DNA of 64,000 bases from Legionella cherrii. GTDB taxonomy: Bacteria > Pseudomonadota > Gammaproteobacteria > Legionellales > Legionellaceae. The stretch covers positions 595,501 through 659,500 of the forward strand of contig NZ_LR134173.1 of the NCBI RefSeq assembly GCF_900635815.1, given 5' to 3'. Made by a program: the position numbers and the translations under genes. Positions 35,530-45,505 of this stretch are shown piece after piece. Under the pieces are notes generated by a model. That model did no database searches. It worked only from the letters and a program-made list of their open reading frames with translations, and was not told the DNA's origin. How positions within the stretch are numbered: the first letter of the stretch is position 1; each line of letters starts with the position of its first letter.

Positions 35530-36912
35530 CTATACCTCAACATCATGCGCCAATAAACGTCGATTCGCACGAAAATAAGTTGCCGGAGAATGCTCCAACA
35601 AATCCGATAGTTTTTCCATATAAATACAAGCAAAGCGATCGACTTGGTATGCAAAATAACTTTCCTCTGCTCCCGCGCGAAAAATACGTTCCCATTTTGG
35701 ATTAAAATAGGTTTGTTGTTCCTTTAACAATTTTGTAAGTTGTGCATCAATTTTACTGATTTGCGCTTGCAGTTCTTGAATTTCATGGCTGTATTGGTTT
35801 GAACTTTCATCAATCATTTTGGTGTATAGATTGACATATTGCTTTTCTAGTTCTTTCTTTACATTCATGGCTTCGCTAATTTTTTTCTCTACCGGCATCG
35901 CCCTTGCTTGCGCCGCAATTTCCTCTCCAAGCTCTTCAACAACCAAAGCAGTACGCCAATTGCAGTCTTTCTTTAATCGTAAAATATCACCATAGATATG
36001 ATCCCCAATATAAAGAATTTCATCGCCACGGACACGCAAATCTTCAGTAAATTTTTTGGCATTGCCCCCTTGATAAACCCCTGGAACGATAGACCCGCTC
36101 ATATTAGTCATGGTCCCATTCACAGGATTAATCGACAAAAAACGGAGATTATCATAAAAAAAACGGGGTTTATTCGCTAATGTAATGACAAATTCAAATA
36201 AATTGATCCAACTCTCACCCTTTTTTAAAAAGGGGTTAATCGCATATTCTAGTAAGAGTTTGGTATAGGAATAGTCGGAATTGGTAAGAATAAAAATTTT
36301 TTTCCCATGATGGATAAAATGTTTCAAACCCTCGACTAATGCACGCTCTTTAATCACATAAGTAGGCAAATTTTTACTAATGATTGTTTTTAAACTGCCA
36401 TCCGAATGTACTTTATCCACACAAAATTGTACGTCTTGAGCTATGGTTTGATAACTAGGAATTTGCTCAGGATATAGGCTGTCTTTCAAATCAACTAATT
36501 GGCCATACAAAACACAGAAAGCGATCGAAAAAGCGGTGTCGATTGCCATATAATTTGGATCACCTAAATCAACATAGATACTGCGATAAATGTTCTGTTG
36601 CTCGACAAAATCAATCTGTTTGGTGCCATGATAACTTTGTCGAATGGCACCATAACGACTCAATTTCAAGATGTTGCCGTTCTTGCTATCAATGACTAAA
36701 CCACGAATTGCATCATGGTAATTAAAATTTAATTTTTTAATTTGTTCAGGATAATGTTTTACCTCGACCAATTGTTCTTTGACGAGCTGATAAACCAAGG
36801 ACTCAAAATTCTCCGAGTTATAACGAATCAAGGTATGGTCCATATCCAGACCAATTAACTTGATTTTTTTCATATTTAGAATTCGATTTACATAAACTTT
36901 ATGTTCATTCAT
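35530..36912 (-). CDS. Cytosolic IMP-GMP 5'-nucleotidase (HAD, cN-II family)
   Basis: A 460-residue HAD-superfamily nucleotidase. The catalytic motif I is LIGLDMDHTLIRYNS (nucleophile D and the acid/base D two residues on). Motif II is IFILTNSDYSYTK, and motif IV is GDEILYIGDHIYGDILRLKKDCNWRTALV. The C-terminal helical part ends FRANRRLLAHDVEV. It closely resembles the L. pneumophila cN-II protein of known structure (remembered, not searched). It dephosphorylates IMP/GMP in the cytoplasm. Eukaryote-like cN-II enzymes are rare in bacteria and characteristic of Legionella, which helps the genus assignment. The start with MNEHKVYVNR matches the remembered homologue's extra N-terminus. Confidence 0.95.
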   Translation of the reverse strand: MNEHKVYVNRILNMKKIKLIGLDMDHTLIRYNSENFESLVYQLVKEQLVEVKHYPEQIKKLNFNYHDAIRGLVIDSKNGNILKLSRYGAIRQSYHGTKQIDFVEQQNIYRSIYVDLGDPNYMAIDTAFSIAFCVLYGQLVDLKDSLYPEQIPSYQTIAQDVQFCVDKVHSDGSLKTIISKNLPTYVIKERALVEGLKHFIHHGKKIFILTNSDYSYTKLLLEYAINPFLKKGESWINLFEFVITLANKPRFFYDNLRFLSINPVNGTMTNMSGSIVPGVYQGGNAKKFTEDLRVRGDEILYIGDHIYGDILRLKKDCNWRTALVVEELGEEIAAQARAMPVEKKISEAMNVKKELEKQYVNLYTKMIDESSNQYSHEIQELQAQISKIDAQLTKLLKEQQTYFNPKWERIFRAGAEESYFAYQVDRFACIYMEKLSDLLEHSPATYFRANRRLLAHDVEV

Positions 36913-37000
36913 TAGCCTAAAACCTATTTATTATAAGTAGCCTGGGCCGAGCAGCGGGAACTTTCGTCAACCTCGCATGCTCGTGGGGATGAGGCCTCTA

Positions 37001-37650
37001 CTATTTCACGCGCTTTACACCATCCTGAGAAGCCAATAAAACAACATCCGCCGTACGATGTGCAAATATACCATTTTCTACAACGCCAGTGATGCGGTTA
37101 ATACGATCTTCCATATCCAATGGTTCATTGATTGTTAAATTAAATACATCAAGAATAATATTACCATTATCCGTTATAAATCCTTCTCTATACTCAGGAT
37201 CGCCGCCTAATTTTACTAATTGCCGAGCAACCATACTCCGTGCTAAAGGAATTACTTCAACAGCGACAGGAAAACGTCCTAAATGCTTAACTAGCTTTGA
37301 GTCATCCACAATACAAATAAATTGCTCTGCCAACTGGGCTACAATTTTCTCACGGGTATGAGCGCCGCCCCCCCTTTGATCATTTGACCATGCTCGGTTA
37401 CTTCATCAGCACCATCGATATAAATGGGTAGCTCCTGTACTGAGTTCAAATCAATAACGGGAATACCTTCCTTTCTTAAAAGCGCTTCTGTCGCTTTAGA
37501 GCTTGATACGCAGGCATCAATTTTATGCTTTATGGTCGCCAATTCTTTAATAAAGAAATTCACTGTGGATCCAGTACCTACACCGACCACCATGTCCTCT
37601 TCGATAAATTGCAATGCAGCTTTTGCCGCTTTCATTTTTAATTCGCTCAT
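37001..37650 (-). pseudogene. rpiA: Ribose-5-phosphate isomerase A, split by a one-base deletion in a G run
   Basis: Two frames form one RpiA. The N-terminal part (37650 to about 37375) has [29 protein letters not shown] and [16 protein letters not shown]. The C-terminal part has [36 protein letters not shown] to VKRVK. The gene has seven G (C at 37368-37374); eight would read [14 protein letters not shown] and give about 216 residues, the normal length. RpiA interconverts ribose-5-P and ribulose-5-P in the pentose phosphate pathway and is normally needed for growth, so a sequencing error is more likely than real loss. Its start overlaps the rlmB stop by one base. Confidence 0.93.
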
Positions 37651-38399
37651 TAAGAACCGCTCCCTTTTCTTTGCCTTACAATTTCATATAAAGAAACACC
37701 AGTGGCTACAGAAACATTCAAACTGGATACACTGCCTAACATGGGCAAAGAGAACAAACCGTCACAGTGCTCACGCGTCAACCGACGTAGCCCTTCGCCT
37801 TCAGCACCCATAACCATTGCGATATTCCCAGTGCAGTCTGTTTGATAAAGCGAACTGGTTGCCTCACCCGCGGCACCATAAATCCAAACCCCATGTTCCT
37901 TTAAAAGGTTCATGCTACGGACCAAATTAGTCACTCTGACTACAGGGATTGACTCGGCTGCACCACAGGCAACCTTACTTACCACAGGAGTAATACTGGC
38001 ACTTTTGTCTTTGGGTATCACGACAAAATCAACTCCGGTTGCATCTGCGGTACGCAAACATGCTCCCAAATTATGTGGATCAGTGACCCCATCCAAAATA
38101 AGAATCAAAACAGGCTGTTTACTGGACTCCAATAAGGCAAGCAAATGAGATTCATTATAATCGGGTAACGCAGAAGCCGTTGCCACAATACCTTGGTGAG
38201 TAAAGTCTGCAAAGCGCTGATTCATTTTTTGCATACTCAATTTTTCAATGCAGACACCCATTTGCATGGCTTTATTAATGAGGTCCTGCAAGCGCAGGTC
38301 CGCACGGTCTTCACTGATATAGAGTTTTTTAGTCACTCGATGTGGATTGGCTAACAAAGCAGAAACCGCGTGTACCCCATAAACATACTGCTCACTCAT
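37650..38399 (-). CDS. rlmB: 23S rRNA (guanosine-2251-2'-O)-methyltransferase
   Basis: A 249-residue SPOUT/TrmH-family methyltransferase. The N-terminal substrate-binding domain begins [15 protein letters not shown]. The three SPOUT motifs are present: [41 protein letters not shown] and [22 protein letters not shown], forming the SAM-binding knot. It 2'-O-methylates G2251 in the ribosomal P loop. Its start overlaps the rnr stop by 4 bases, the classic rnr-rlmB pairing. Confidence 0.97.
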   Translation of the reverse strand: MSEQYVYGVHAVSALLANPHRVTKKLYISEDRADLRLQDLINKAMQMGVCIEKLSMQKMNQRFADFTHQGIVATASALPDYNESHLLALLESSKQPVLILILDGVTDPHNLGACLRTADATGVDFVVIPKDKSASITPVVSKVACGAAESIPVVRVTNLVRSMNLLKEHGVWIYGAAGEATSSLYQTDCTGNIAMVMGAEGEGLRRLTREHCDGLFSLPMLGSVSSLNVSVATGVSLYEIVRQRKGSGS

Positions 38400-40573
38400 G
38401 ACTCTGTGGTTTCCTCTACTGGCTCAAAATCAATTTTACGCTCATCCAAATCCACACGGGCGACTAATACCGTCATCTTGTCTCCCAAACGATACACCTG
38501 TCCACCTCGTGTTCCAATTAGGCGATGCTTTACAGAATCAAATGTATAATAATCATTTTTTAAAGAAGTCACATGGACCAGACCTTCAACATAAATTTCA
38601 TCAAGTTCTACGAAAATTCCAAAACCTGTTACTGCAGAAATTCGCCCATTGAATACTTGCCCCAATTTATCTTGCATGTACTCACATTTTAACCAAGCAA
38701 CTACTTCGCGGGTCGCCTCATCAGCGCGTCGTTCGGTCATCGAAGCATGTTTACCTAAGCGATTCATATCCTCATGGGTATAATCAAACTCATAAATTGG
38801 CTTCTTATCCAATAAATGACCAATGGCGCGATGAATTAACAAATCCGGATAACGTCTGATGGGTGAAGTAAAATGAGTGTAGGCAGAATAAGCCAGACCA
38901 AAATGTCCTTCATTCGCCTCAACATAGTGTGCTTGTTTCAGAGAACGAAGCATTACCGTTTCAATCAGATGTTTGTCCGGTCGACCCTCAATGGCATTCA
39001 TAGTACGCTGAAAATCTTTAGGCCCAGGTTTTTTTCCACCACTCAGTTGCAATCCCAACTCACCTAAAAACTGTCTTAAGGCGGTAATTTTGTCTTCTTC
39101 TGGCGCCGCATGCACTCGATAAAGTGTAGGGATTTCAGCTTTTTCTAAAAATCGTGCGGTGGCAACATTCGCGGCCAACATACATTCTTCAATCAATTTA
39201 TGGGCATCATTGCGAATCACTGGAACGATACATTGAATTTTTTTATTTTCATCAAATTCGATGCGCGTTTCCGTGGTTTCGAAATCCATAGCGCCGCGAA
39301 GTTTGCGGGTAACTAATAAAACATGATACAAATCATGAAGAGACTGCAATGTAGGCCATAAAGAGGCATGTTGTTCATCCGCAGCGTCCTGCTCAAGCCA
39401 AGAGCCCACTTGGGTATAAGTTAATCGAGCATGTGAATGAATGACGGCGCGATAAAAACGAGAGCGCGATATTTTACCTTCACTACTGATCGCCATTTCA
39501 GCAACCATACACAGCCGGTCGACATGAGGATTTAGCGAACATAAACCATTGGATAAAGCTTCCGGTAACATGGGAATTACTTTGCCAGGGAAATAAACCG
39601 AGTTACCACGGCGCGCTGCTTCTTTATCCAATGCCGAATCGTGCATTACATAATTGCTGACATCAGCGATTGCGACATATAATTGGAAACCGCCTTTGGG
39701 CTTTTTATAACAATAAACTGCATCATCAAAATCTTTAGCATCTTCACCATCAATCGTCACAAAGGGCAGCCCACGCAAATCAGTACGATCCTTAATTTGT
39801 TCTTCGGTGACATGCTGTGGGATTTTCGCTACTTCAGTGCTAACATCCTCCGGCCATTCAAAAGGAATTCCGTGAGCATAAAGTGCGACTTGAATTTCCA
39901 TACCGGGAGCCATATGCTCGCCCAAGACATGGATTACTTTGCCTATAGCTTGGGTTCGTTTACTTGGAAAGGCAATTAATTCGACCAAAACAATTTGATC
40001 ATTTTTTGCCCCATTCACCAGTTCTTGCGGAATAGAAATATCCTGAGTTAAATGTTTGCTATCCGGCAAGACGAAACTCACACCATGATCTGTAAAAAAC
40101 CTACCCACAATAGTCGCATTAGCATGCTCAATCACTTCGTGGATCTTCGCCTCAGGCCTGCCTTTACGATCGACGCCAACCTGATAGGCAAGGACCACGT
40201 CTCCATGCATGACCGCCCGCATTTCTTTAGCAGACAAAAACATATCTTCCGATCCGTCATCAGGGATAAAAAAGCCAAAACCATCTGGATGCCCCTGAAC
40301 GGTGCCGCGCGATAGGTTAATTCGTTGCATTAAACAAAATCGCCCGCGCCGGTCTTGCATAATTTGTCCATCGCGCAACATTGCTTTGAGTCTAAATCCC
40401 ATGGACTCTTGTTTGCGTTCATCTTTTATTTGTAATCTATCGAATAATTGATTGCGCGACATAGGCTTACCGTATTCATTAAGAACGTCCATAATGAATT
40501 CGCGGCTGGGAACAGGATCGGAGTATTTTTCACTTTCCCGTTTATAAAAGGGATCTTTTGTTTTTTTGCTCAC
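38396..40573 (-). CDS. rnr: Ribonuclease R
   Basis: A 725-residue 3'-5' exoribonuclease. Domains in order are an N-terminal helix-turn-helix-like region (PVPSREFIMDVLNEYGKPMSRNQL), two cold-shock domains, and the RNB catalytic domain with TIDGEDAKDFDDAVYC (metal-binding aspartates) and AYTHFTSPIRRYPDLLIHRAI. The C-terminal S1 domain is FNGRISAVTGFGIFVELDEIYVEGLVHV. The C-terminal basic tail of E. coli RNase R is largely missing. The start is GTG at 40573 with AGGA seven bases upstream. It degrades structured RNA and helps tmRNA-linked decay; it is followed by rlmB in the same operon. Confidence 0.97.
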   Translation of the reverse strand: MSKKTKDPFYKRESEKYSDPVPSREFIMDVLNEYGKPMSRNQLFDRLQIKDERKQESMGFRLKAMLRDGQIMQDRRGRFCLMQRINLSRGTVQGHPDGFGFFIPDDGSEDMFLSAKEMRAVMHGDVVLAYQVGVDRKGRPEAKIHEVIEHANATIVGRFFTDHGVSFVLPDSKHLTQDISIPQELVNGAKNDQIVLVELIAFPSKRTQAIGKVIHVLGEHMAPGMEIQVALYAHGIPFEWPEDVSTEVAKIPQHVTEEQIKDRTDLRGLPFVTIDGEDAKDFDDAVYCYKKPKGGFQLYVAIADVSNYVMHDSALDKEAARRGNSVYFPGKVIPMLPEALSNGLCSLNPHVDRLCMVAEMAISSEGKISRSRFYRAVIHSHARLTYTQVGSWLEQDAADEQHASLWPTLQSLHDLYHVLLVTRKLRGAMDFETTETRIEFDENKKIQCIVPVIRNDAHKLIEECMLAANVATARFLEKAEIPTLYRVHAAPEEDKITALRQFLGELGLQLSGGKKPGPKDFQRTMNAIEGRPDKHLIETVMLRSLKQAHYVEANEGHFGLAYSAYTHFTSPIRRYPDLLIHRAIGHLLDKKPIYEFDYTHEDMNRLGKHASMTERRADEATREVVAWLKCEYMQDKLGQVFNGRISAVTGFGIFVELDEIYVEGLVHVTSLKNDYYTFDSVKHRLIGTRGGQVYRLGDKMTVLVARVDLDERKIDFEPVEETTES

Positions 40574-40676
40574 TGTATATCCTGTTTGTATTTTGTGTTC
40601 ATCGTATTAAATTACTCATCATGTGCTCAGTTCTACCACTTATCTCTGAAAGTAGCAAGATAAGTGGCTCTGCGCT

Positions 40677-41154
40677 TTACTGGGGTTTTGCGACAGGAAT
40701 TACAAATCCACGTGTACCCACTGCCGCAGTTAAAGCAGATAAGGACATATCTTCTGCTGCCCAAAACGTACTGCCTTTGTCATTGGCAGGAGTCTTTACA
40801 CCTTTCCCATTTGCAGACAGCAATGAGGCCTTCACAAGGTACTTGTTGCTCATGACCTGGCTTGGATTCAATGCAATTTAATGCAAATGGACCTTTATTT
40901 AAGGCTAAGGCAGACCAATTTCCACCTTGTAACCGCGTTGTCCAACCGGCACTGGCACTAGGATTTGCTACTGGATGAGTAATCCATATATCTGTAGAAG
41001 CGAGATTATGAATAAAGACCAAACTGCTTTTTTTAGCTTTTAGTGTCACTGTTTCACCTTGAACAGCAACTGCCTGACATCCACTAGGGAAAGTCGATTC
41101 AGCGGTGACACAAAATGACCATAGCGAACAACACAAAAAAGCGAAGATTCTCAT
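40677..41154 (-). pseudogene. Small exported protein, split by a one-base insertion
   Basis: Two overlapping frames form one protein of about 158 residues. The first has a signal peptide (MRIFAFLCCSLWSFCVTAES) and SSLVFIHNLASTDIWITHPVANPSASAGWTTRL...ALNCIESKPGHEQQVPCEGLIAVCKW. The second continues KTPANDKGSTFWAAEDMSLSALTAAVGTRGFVIPVAKPQ. The shift lies near 40803-40808; removing one G or A gives CKW(K/E)GVKTPAND in frame. It vaguely recalls the L. pneumophila EnhB 'enhanced entry' family from memory; this is not verified, so no symbol is given. Four cysteines suit the periplasm. Confidence 0.7.
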
Positions 41155-41306
41155 TACGTTCTCCCAAAATAAAAAACTGAACCTGTTTGTCCAATATTGT
41201 GGAACAGTTTAACAAGAATAAAATTATATTTATACAATAAGCCTATGTCGCTAGTCAGCCTTACTTGCTAAAATCATTCCACTTTTCTTTTGCCAATGTA
41301 ACGAAT

Positions 41307-41759
41307 ATGCATATCTGGGTAGATGCCGATGCGTGCCCCAAAGTAATTAAGGAAATTTTATTCCGTGCCGCAGTCCGTACACAAACGTCACTCACTTTAG
41401 TGGCGAACTCCTTTCTTACCTATCCTAACTCTCCGTTCATCCGCGCTGTGCAGGTCACTAAGGGGTTTGATAGTGCAGATCAGTATATTACTGAACATTT
41501 AAAACCATTTGACCTGGTGATTACCGCCGACATCCCTTTAGCAGCAGAAGTTATTGCCAAAAAAGGATTAGCAATTAATCCACGTGGCGAGGAATATACT
41601 GAAAACTCCATCAAACAACGGTTAAATTTAAGAGATATGCACGAACAATTACGTGCAACAGGAAATTATTCCGGTGGCCCTGCTGCATTAAGCATCAAAG
41701 AAAAAACTGCTTTTGCTAATGCCTTGGATAGATGTTTGGCAAAGAAAGTACCCAAATAA
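41307..41759 (+). CDS. yaiI: YaiI/YqxD (UPF0178, DUF188) family protein
   Basis: A 150-residue protein with the family's N-terminus MHIWVDADACPKVIKEIL, followed by TLVANSF, VTKGFDSADQYI, PFDLVITADIPLAAEVIAKKGLAINPRGEEYT and the C-terminal TGNYSGGPAALSIKEKTAFANALDRCL. The fold is a PIN-like nuclease relative, and the acidic residues DAD and TADIPLA are kept, but function is not established. The start at 41307 matches family length; the longer frame from 41265 adds an unlikely leader. It is the first gene on the plus strand after the rnr region. Confidence 0.93.
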   Translation: MHIWVDADACPKVIKEILFRAAVRTQTSLTLVANSFLTYPNSPFIRAVQVTKGFDSADQYITEHLKPFDLVITADIPLAAEVIAKKGLAINPRGEEYTENSIKQRLNLRDMHEQLRATGNYSGGPAALSIKEKTAFANALDRCLAKKVPK

Positions 41760-41999
41760 TTAAATGTCCTGCTCCCTGTCCTCGTCATTCCGAGGCTTGG
41801 AGGAATCTCCATGCGCTAACTCCAAATCCGAGTGAGGGGGAGTACTTATTGCTGGCAATAAAGCCTCACCCCTACCCCTATCAAGCGGAGAACAATTCCA
41901 TACTTCCAGCACGTTGACGAAAGAGGGCTTCATTAAAATTTGACAAATAATTTTCAGCAACCTAGATTTTAAATATGCACAAGAAGGATGATAAACTGC
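41760..41999. other. Intergenic region with REP-like remnants
   Basis: About 240 bases with CATTCCGAGGCTTGGAGGAATC and GAGTGAGGGGGAG...CCTCACCCCTACCCC, which recall the REP-like blocks at 1986 and 15566 but without perfect palindromes. It also holds the promoter of the solute-binding protein gene; no clear boxes are seen. Confidence 0.4.
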
Positions 42000-42731
42000 A
42001 TGAAGCTGCTTCGGCATACCCTGTTTTTTATTACATTAATGAGCAATACACTTGCTTACAGTGATACCATTGTCGTTGGTGTTTCTAAAGCAGCGCCTCC
42101 TTTTTCTGCAGTGGCTGGCGGCGGTCATTATTTTGGCTTTTGTATCGATCTTATGAATGAACTATGCAAACGTCTTAATGAAACCTGTGAATATAAACCT
42201 ATAACCATGAGAAACCAGATGGATATGTTGAACTCAGGTGACATAGACATTACCTTTCCCCCCGCTCCCATTCCGCAAACACCATCGCAAGATTACATTT
42301 ACAGTTTGCCTTATATGACCAGCAACGGTCAATTTTTAACCATGTCCCCGGACATAAAAACCCTTGACGACATTAAAAACAAAAAAATAGGCACGGTACA
42401 AGAAAGCCACCTTCGCGACACGCTTTTACTTTATACGAGTCAAGATAACATCAAAGAATATCCCAAAATTTCGCTCATGATTATGGCATTACTCAATCAT
42501 GATGTGGATGCAATTATCATGAATGTAAATATCTTTAAGTATCTTACCATTAATAAAGTTATTAATTTTCAAACTGTAGGCCCTCCTATTGTTCTAGGAA
42601 ATGGCTATGGACTCATCACACTCCCCAAAAATGCCGCTCTAATTGACAGAATCAATAAGGTGCTATTACAAATAGAAAATGATGGGACCTACGAAGCCAT
42701 TTATAATAAATATTTCGGCTCTAATTTGTAG
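42000..42731 (+). CDS. Periplasmic amino-acid-type solute-binding protein (SBP family 3)
   Basis: About 243 residues from MKLLRHTLFFITLMSNTLAYS, a signal peptide. The mature protein has the family 3 pattern: IVVGVSKAAPPFSAVAGGGHYFGFCIDLMNELCKRL, ITMRNQMDMLNSGDIDITFPP, TLDDIKNKKIGTVQESHLRDTL and INKVLLQIENDGTYEAIYNKYFG. It binds a polar amino acid or similar ligand. No permease or ATPase genes are nearby, so it may be an orphan binding protein or signal input. AAGAAGG at 41981-41987 abuts the alternative ATG at 41988 and is 12 bases from 42000; the latter gives the better signal peptide. Confidence 0.85.
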   Translation: MKLLRHTLFFITLMSNTLAYSDTIVVGVSKAAPPFSAVAGGGHYFGFCIDLMNELCKRLNETCEYKPITMRNQMDMLNSGDIDITFPPAPIPQTPSQDYIYSLPYMTSNGQFLTMSPDIKTLDDIKNKKIGTVQESHLRDTLLLYTSQDNIKEYPKISLMIMALLNHDVDAIIMNVNIFKYLTINKVINFQTVGPPIVLGNGYGLITLPKNAALIDRINKVLLQIENDGTYEAIYNKYFGSNL

Positions 42732-42784
42732 CTCTATTCAGTATGGGTTAAACTGGCAGCCTTATAAAAAATACAGGATAAAAC

Positions 42785-43375
42785 ATGCCAGATAGTATTA
42801 ATGTCGCAGAAATTACTAACCTCCACAAAAATTCCATCATCACCTGGAAAGCCTCAGGAATAGTCCATCAACACCAAGAATTCTATCGGCTGGTTGAAGA
42901 AAATCATGCGTTTAACTATCAACTGTGGCATGCGGAAGATAGGGCTCGTCGTGATGATCAGGGCTATGAGTTTGTATATCAAGCCAAGCGTGAGATTGAC
43001 CGATTCAATCAATTGCGTAATAACCGTATGGAGGCGATGGATGAATGGCTTTTCAACCAACTGCAACCGGAACACTTTAGTCGATGTCCAGTGAACTCTG
43101 AATCACCAGGAATGATCATTGATCGCCTTTCTATTTTGTCCTTGAAATCATACCATATGGACCTACAAACTAAACGCGAAGATGCCACAGAAGAACATCG
43201 CAAAAATTGCGCGCATAAGTCAACCATCATCAATCAACAACTGGAGCAATTAGCTCAGTGTTTCAACGAGTTGCTTGCGGAAGTAAAAGCAAAAAAACGT
43301 ACGTTTCGAATCTATCATCAATTTAAAATGTATAATGATCCTAATCTAAACCCACAATTGTACTGCCGGAATTAG
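42785..43375 (+). CDS. DUF4254 family protein
   Basis: A 196-residue helical protein with the DUF4254 pattern: NLHKNSIITWKASG, NHAFNYQLWHAEDRARRDD, a middle QAKREIDRFNQLRNNRMEAMDEWL, and SPGMIIDRLSILSLKSYHM. Members often lie near glycosyltransferase genes, but none is here. Function is unknown. AGGA is 7 bases before the ATG. Its end overlaps by about 35 bases the end of the convergent large gene. Confidence 0.85.
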   Translation: MPDSINVAEITNLHKNSIITWKASGIVHQHQEFYRLVEENHAFNYQLWHAEDRARRDDQGYEFVYQAKREIDRFNQLRNNRMEAMDEWLFNQLQPEHFSRCPVNSESPGMIIDRLSILSLKSYHMDLQTKREDATEEHRKNCAHKSTIINQQLEQLAQCFNELLAEVKAKKRTFRIYHQFKMYNDPNLNPQLYCRN

Positions 43376-45263
43376 GCATCACGTGATGCGTTAAATCTGA
43401 ATCACTTTTTGAATGGGGCATTGTTCGATCTGGAGGGGGATTTTGAGGGGCTGTATCGTTATGAAAGAAGAAATTCCAAAGAGAAGAAGTTGAACCTTTC
43501 CTCGACAGGGAATCAGAGGCGCTCCTTTTGAAAGAGTCACTTGATCCCCTATGGGACTGGGTCTTGCTTTTATCCGTCGACACTTCATCCTGGCCAGCTT
43601 CTTTCGCCTTAACCTGACCTAGAGGTGGACGCCCCAATCCACGTGCCAAAGCTCTAAGGCCTAGAACTAATGAAAATAAGACTGCGTTAGCTATCGCTAA
43701 TAGGCCCATTACCGGTGTCTCTTGGTAATGTCCCTCTGAATCCATTTCCTGAAAAGGGGTCATGATAAAATTTGAGAAATTAAATCCCTTAGAAAGACCG
43801 GAAGCGAGAGAACGACCTACCTCACACCGTTCTTGAAAGAAGCTTTGTGGCGAAGAGCTTATACAAAGACCATCTTTTAATGAGGTTTTAAAATGATCTG
43901 CTGTTAAAAGTTCAGCATCTTTTTGCCGCTCTAAATCCTTTTTCATCGCTTTTACTTGTTCATAAGGATGTTCTTTTTCAAGCTCCGCTTTTTCTTTCTG
44001 CATATGCTGATAATGAGCATGCAACATATAAGCGGTCATTCCGACCATTAACACCAGACCAGAAACAATAAATGCAGCAAGTAGCGCAGGAGGGAAGACA
44101 CTTGCAGTAATAAAAAATACCGTAGAGACAGTAAATAAAATACTAGTCAATACTCCATAAGCAAACAAACCATACTTCATTCCCAATAAACCCGCAGTAA
44201 GATAACTGTGATTTGTTTGATTTTGTAATAATTGACGTTCTTCTTCAAACTGTTGAATTAATTGACAAAGTTGCCGTTTCAACTGCTTCAATTCGAAAGG
44301 GTCTATTTCCTTTCGACTGGCATTTTCTTTTAACTCAATAAATTTGGCATAAGTGAGTTCTAATTCTTTGGTTGTTAACGCCAATTTACAGCGGGTTTGC
44401 GTAATTTCCAATCGTAACTGGAAATCATATTCCTCATAAATTCGTGTAACAACACAAGCTAGTGTGTAAAAAGCACTAATGACGGCCATGGCGAGAAAAA
44501 GGGGCGGAGAGAGAACTGAAAGACTTACCACACCGATATAAAGATATAGACCATCAAGCAATCCACCCGCTCCTACCGCTAAAAAGGCATAAACACGATC
44601 ATCCACACTCTGATATTCTATGCGATCTAAATAAGATTTACGCTCTAATCGTGCTAATGAAGTCAACTGCTGGATTTCAAGTAAAAGCTCTTTATTCTCA
44701 TTCATTTGCTTTTTACGCCGCTCGACCATACTGCGTATCCAGAAGCGATTAGCGGCAGCAAACACACCCAATACCAAACCAACGGGAATAACCATATATT
44801 TTAGATCCATCCCGCTGATCATGCTTAAGACTTGTACCGTACTTCGCCATCCTTTATAAGCATTTTTCAAGCCCTTCATTACATCACGAAAATAGGGCCA
44901 CGCGGCCGCGATGAATTTTTTTACGGAATTATTTTCTTCTCCATCAAAAACACTAGCAAGAAAGGAAAAAGACACTAAAAACATTGCCTCTGCAGCAACT
45001 GCGGCAATGCCCTCAGGGGAGGTGAGTATTTTACGGATTAAGTCAGCGTCACTCTTAGCAATAAATACTTCTAAAAAGTATTTAAACATACTGTACGAGG
45101 AGCTTAGGGAATCCAGAACGGCATAAGCATGATAGATATAACGTTCTTTATCGAGTTTTTGCGCGAGGAGTCTACTTTGCGCGTCAATACGGCCGGCAAT
45201 TGCCAAGAGGAAAACGAGTTCTTTTGAATTTAAAGATGAACCTTCTTCGCCCTTAATAGACAT
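43341..45263 (-). CDS. Large multi-spanning coiled-coil protein of unknown function, candidate effector
   Basis: About 640 residues from MSIKGEEGSS (703 if the first ATG at 45452 is used). It has several hydrophobic segments, including AAVAAEAMFLVSFSFLASVF, MVIPVGLVLGVFAA, LSVLSPPLFLAMAVISAFYTLACVV, a pair around GMKYGLFAYGVLTSILFTVSTVFFITASVFPPALLAAFIVSGLVLMVGMTAYML, and VMGLLAIANAVLFSLVLGL. Charged coiled coils (RCKLALTTKELELTYAKFIELKE; KAELEKEHPYEQVKAMKKDLERQ) separate them. The C-terminal 75 residues are serine-rich and disordered (SSDSFKRSASDSLSRKGSTSS). No family recognised. A host-membrane-targeted effector is one possibility. The start at 45263 is uncertain because neither ATG has a strong ribosome-binding site. 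Confidence 0.7.
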   Translation of the reverse strand: MSIKGEEGSSLNSKELVFLLAIAGRIDAQSRLLAQKLDKERYIYHAYAVLDSLSSSYSMFKYFLEVFIAKSDADLIRKILTSPEGIAAVAAEAMFLVSFSFLASVFDGEENNSVKKFIAAAWPYFRDVMKGLKNAYKGWRSTVQVLSMISGMDLKYMVIPVGLVLGVFAAANRFWIRSMVERRKKQMNENKELLLEIQQLTSLARLERKSYLDRIEYQSVDDRVYAFLAVGAGGLLDGLYLYIGVVSLSVLSPPLFLAMAVISAFYTLACVVTRIYEEYDFQLRLEITQTRCKLALTTKELELTYAKFIELKENASRKEIDPFELKQLKRQLCQLIQQFEEERQLLQNQTNHSYLTAGLLGMKYGLFAYGVLTSILFTVSTVFFITASVFPPALLAAFIVSGLVLMVGMTAYMLHAHYQHMQKEKAELEKEHPYEQVKAMKKDLERQKDAELLTADHFKTSLKDGLCISSSPQSFFQERCEVGRSLASGLSKGFNFSNFIMTPFQEMDSEGHYQETPVMGLLAIANAVLFSLVLGLRALARGLGRPPLGQVKAKEAGQDEVSTDKSKTQSHRGSSDSFKRSASDSLSRKGSTSSLWNFFFHNDTAPQNPPPDRTMPHSKSDSDLTHHVMPNSGSTIVGLD

Positions 45264-45505
45264 TCTTACACACAAAAATGACCGGAGGTTAGGATGGCGC
45301 GGATTATATGGATATTTGTGCTTGATGTCAATAATCGTTTCATCCTGAATTAAAAACACACAATTCAGATGGCGGTTGATTAGGATATCACACTCAGTTC
45401 GTACAAAAAATATTTCTTTAAACCCAATTACGGGTTGTGACTTAAGAGGCAAAACCTGCTACGATATTGCACTAATAATTATAACAACTCAGGAAAGAGG
45501 ATTAA

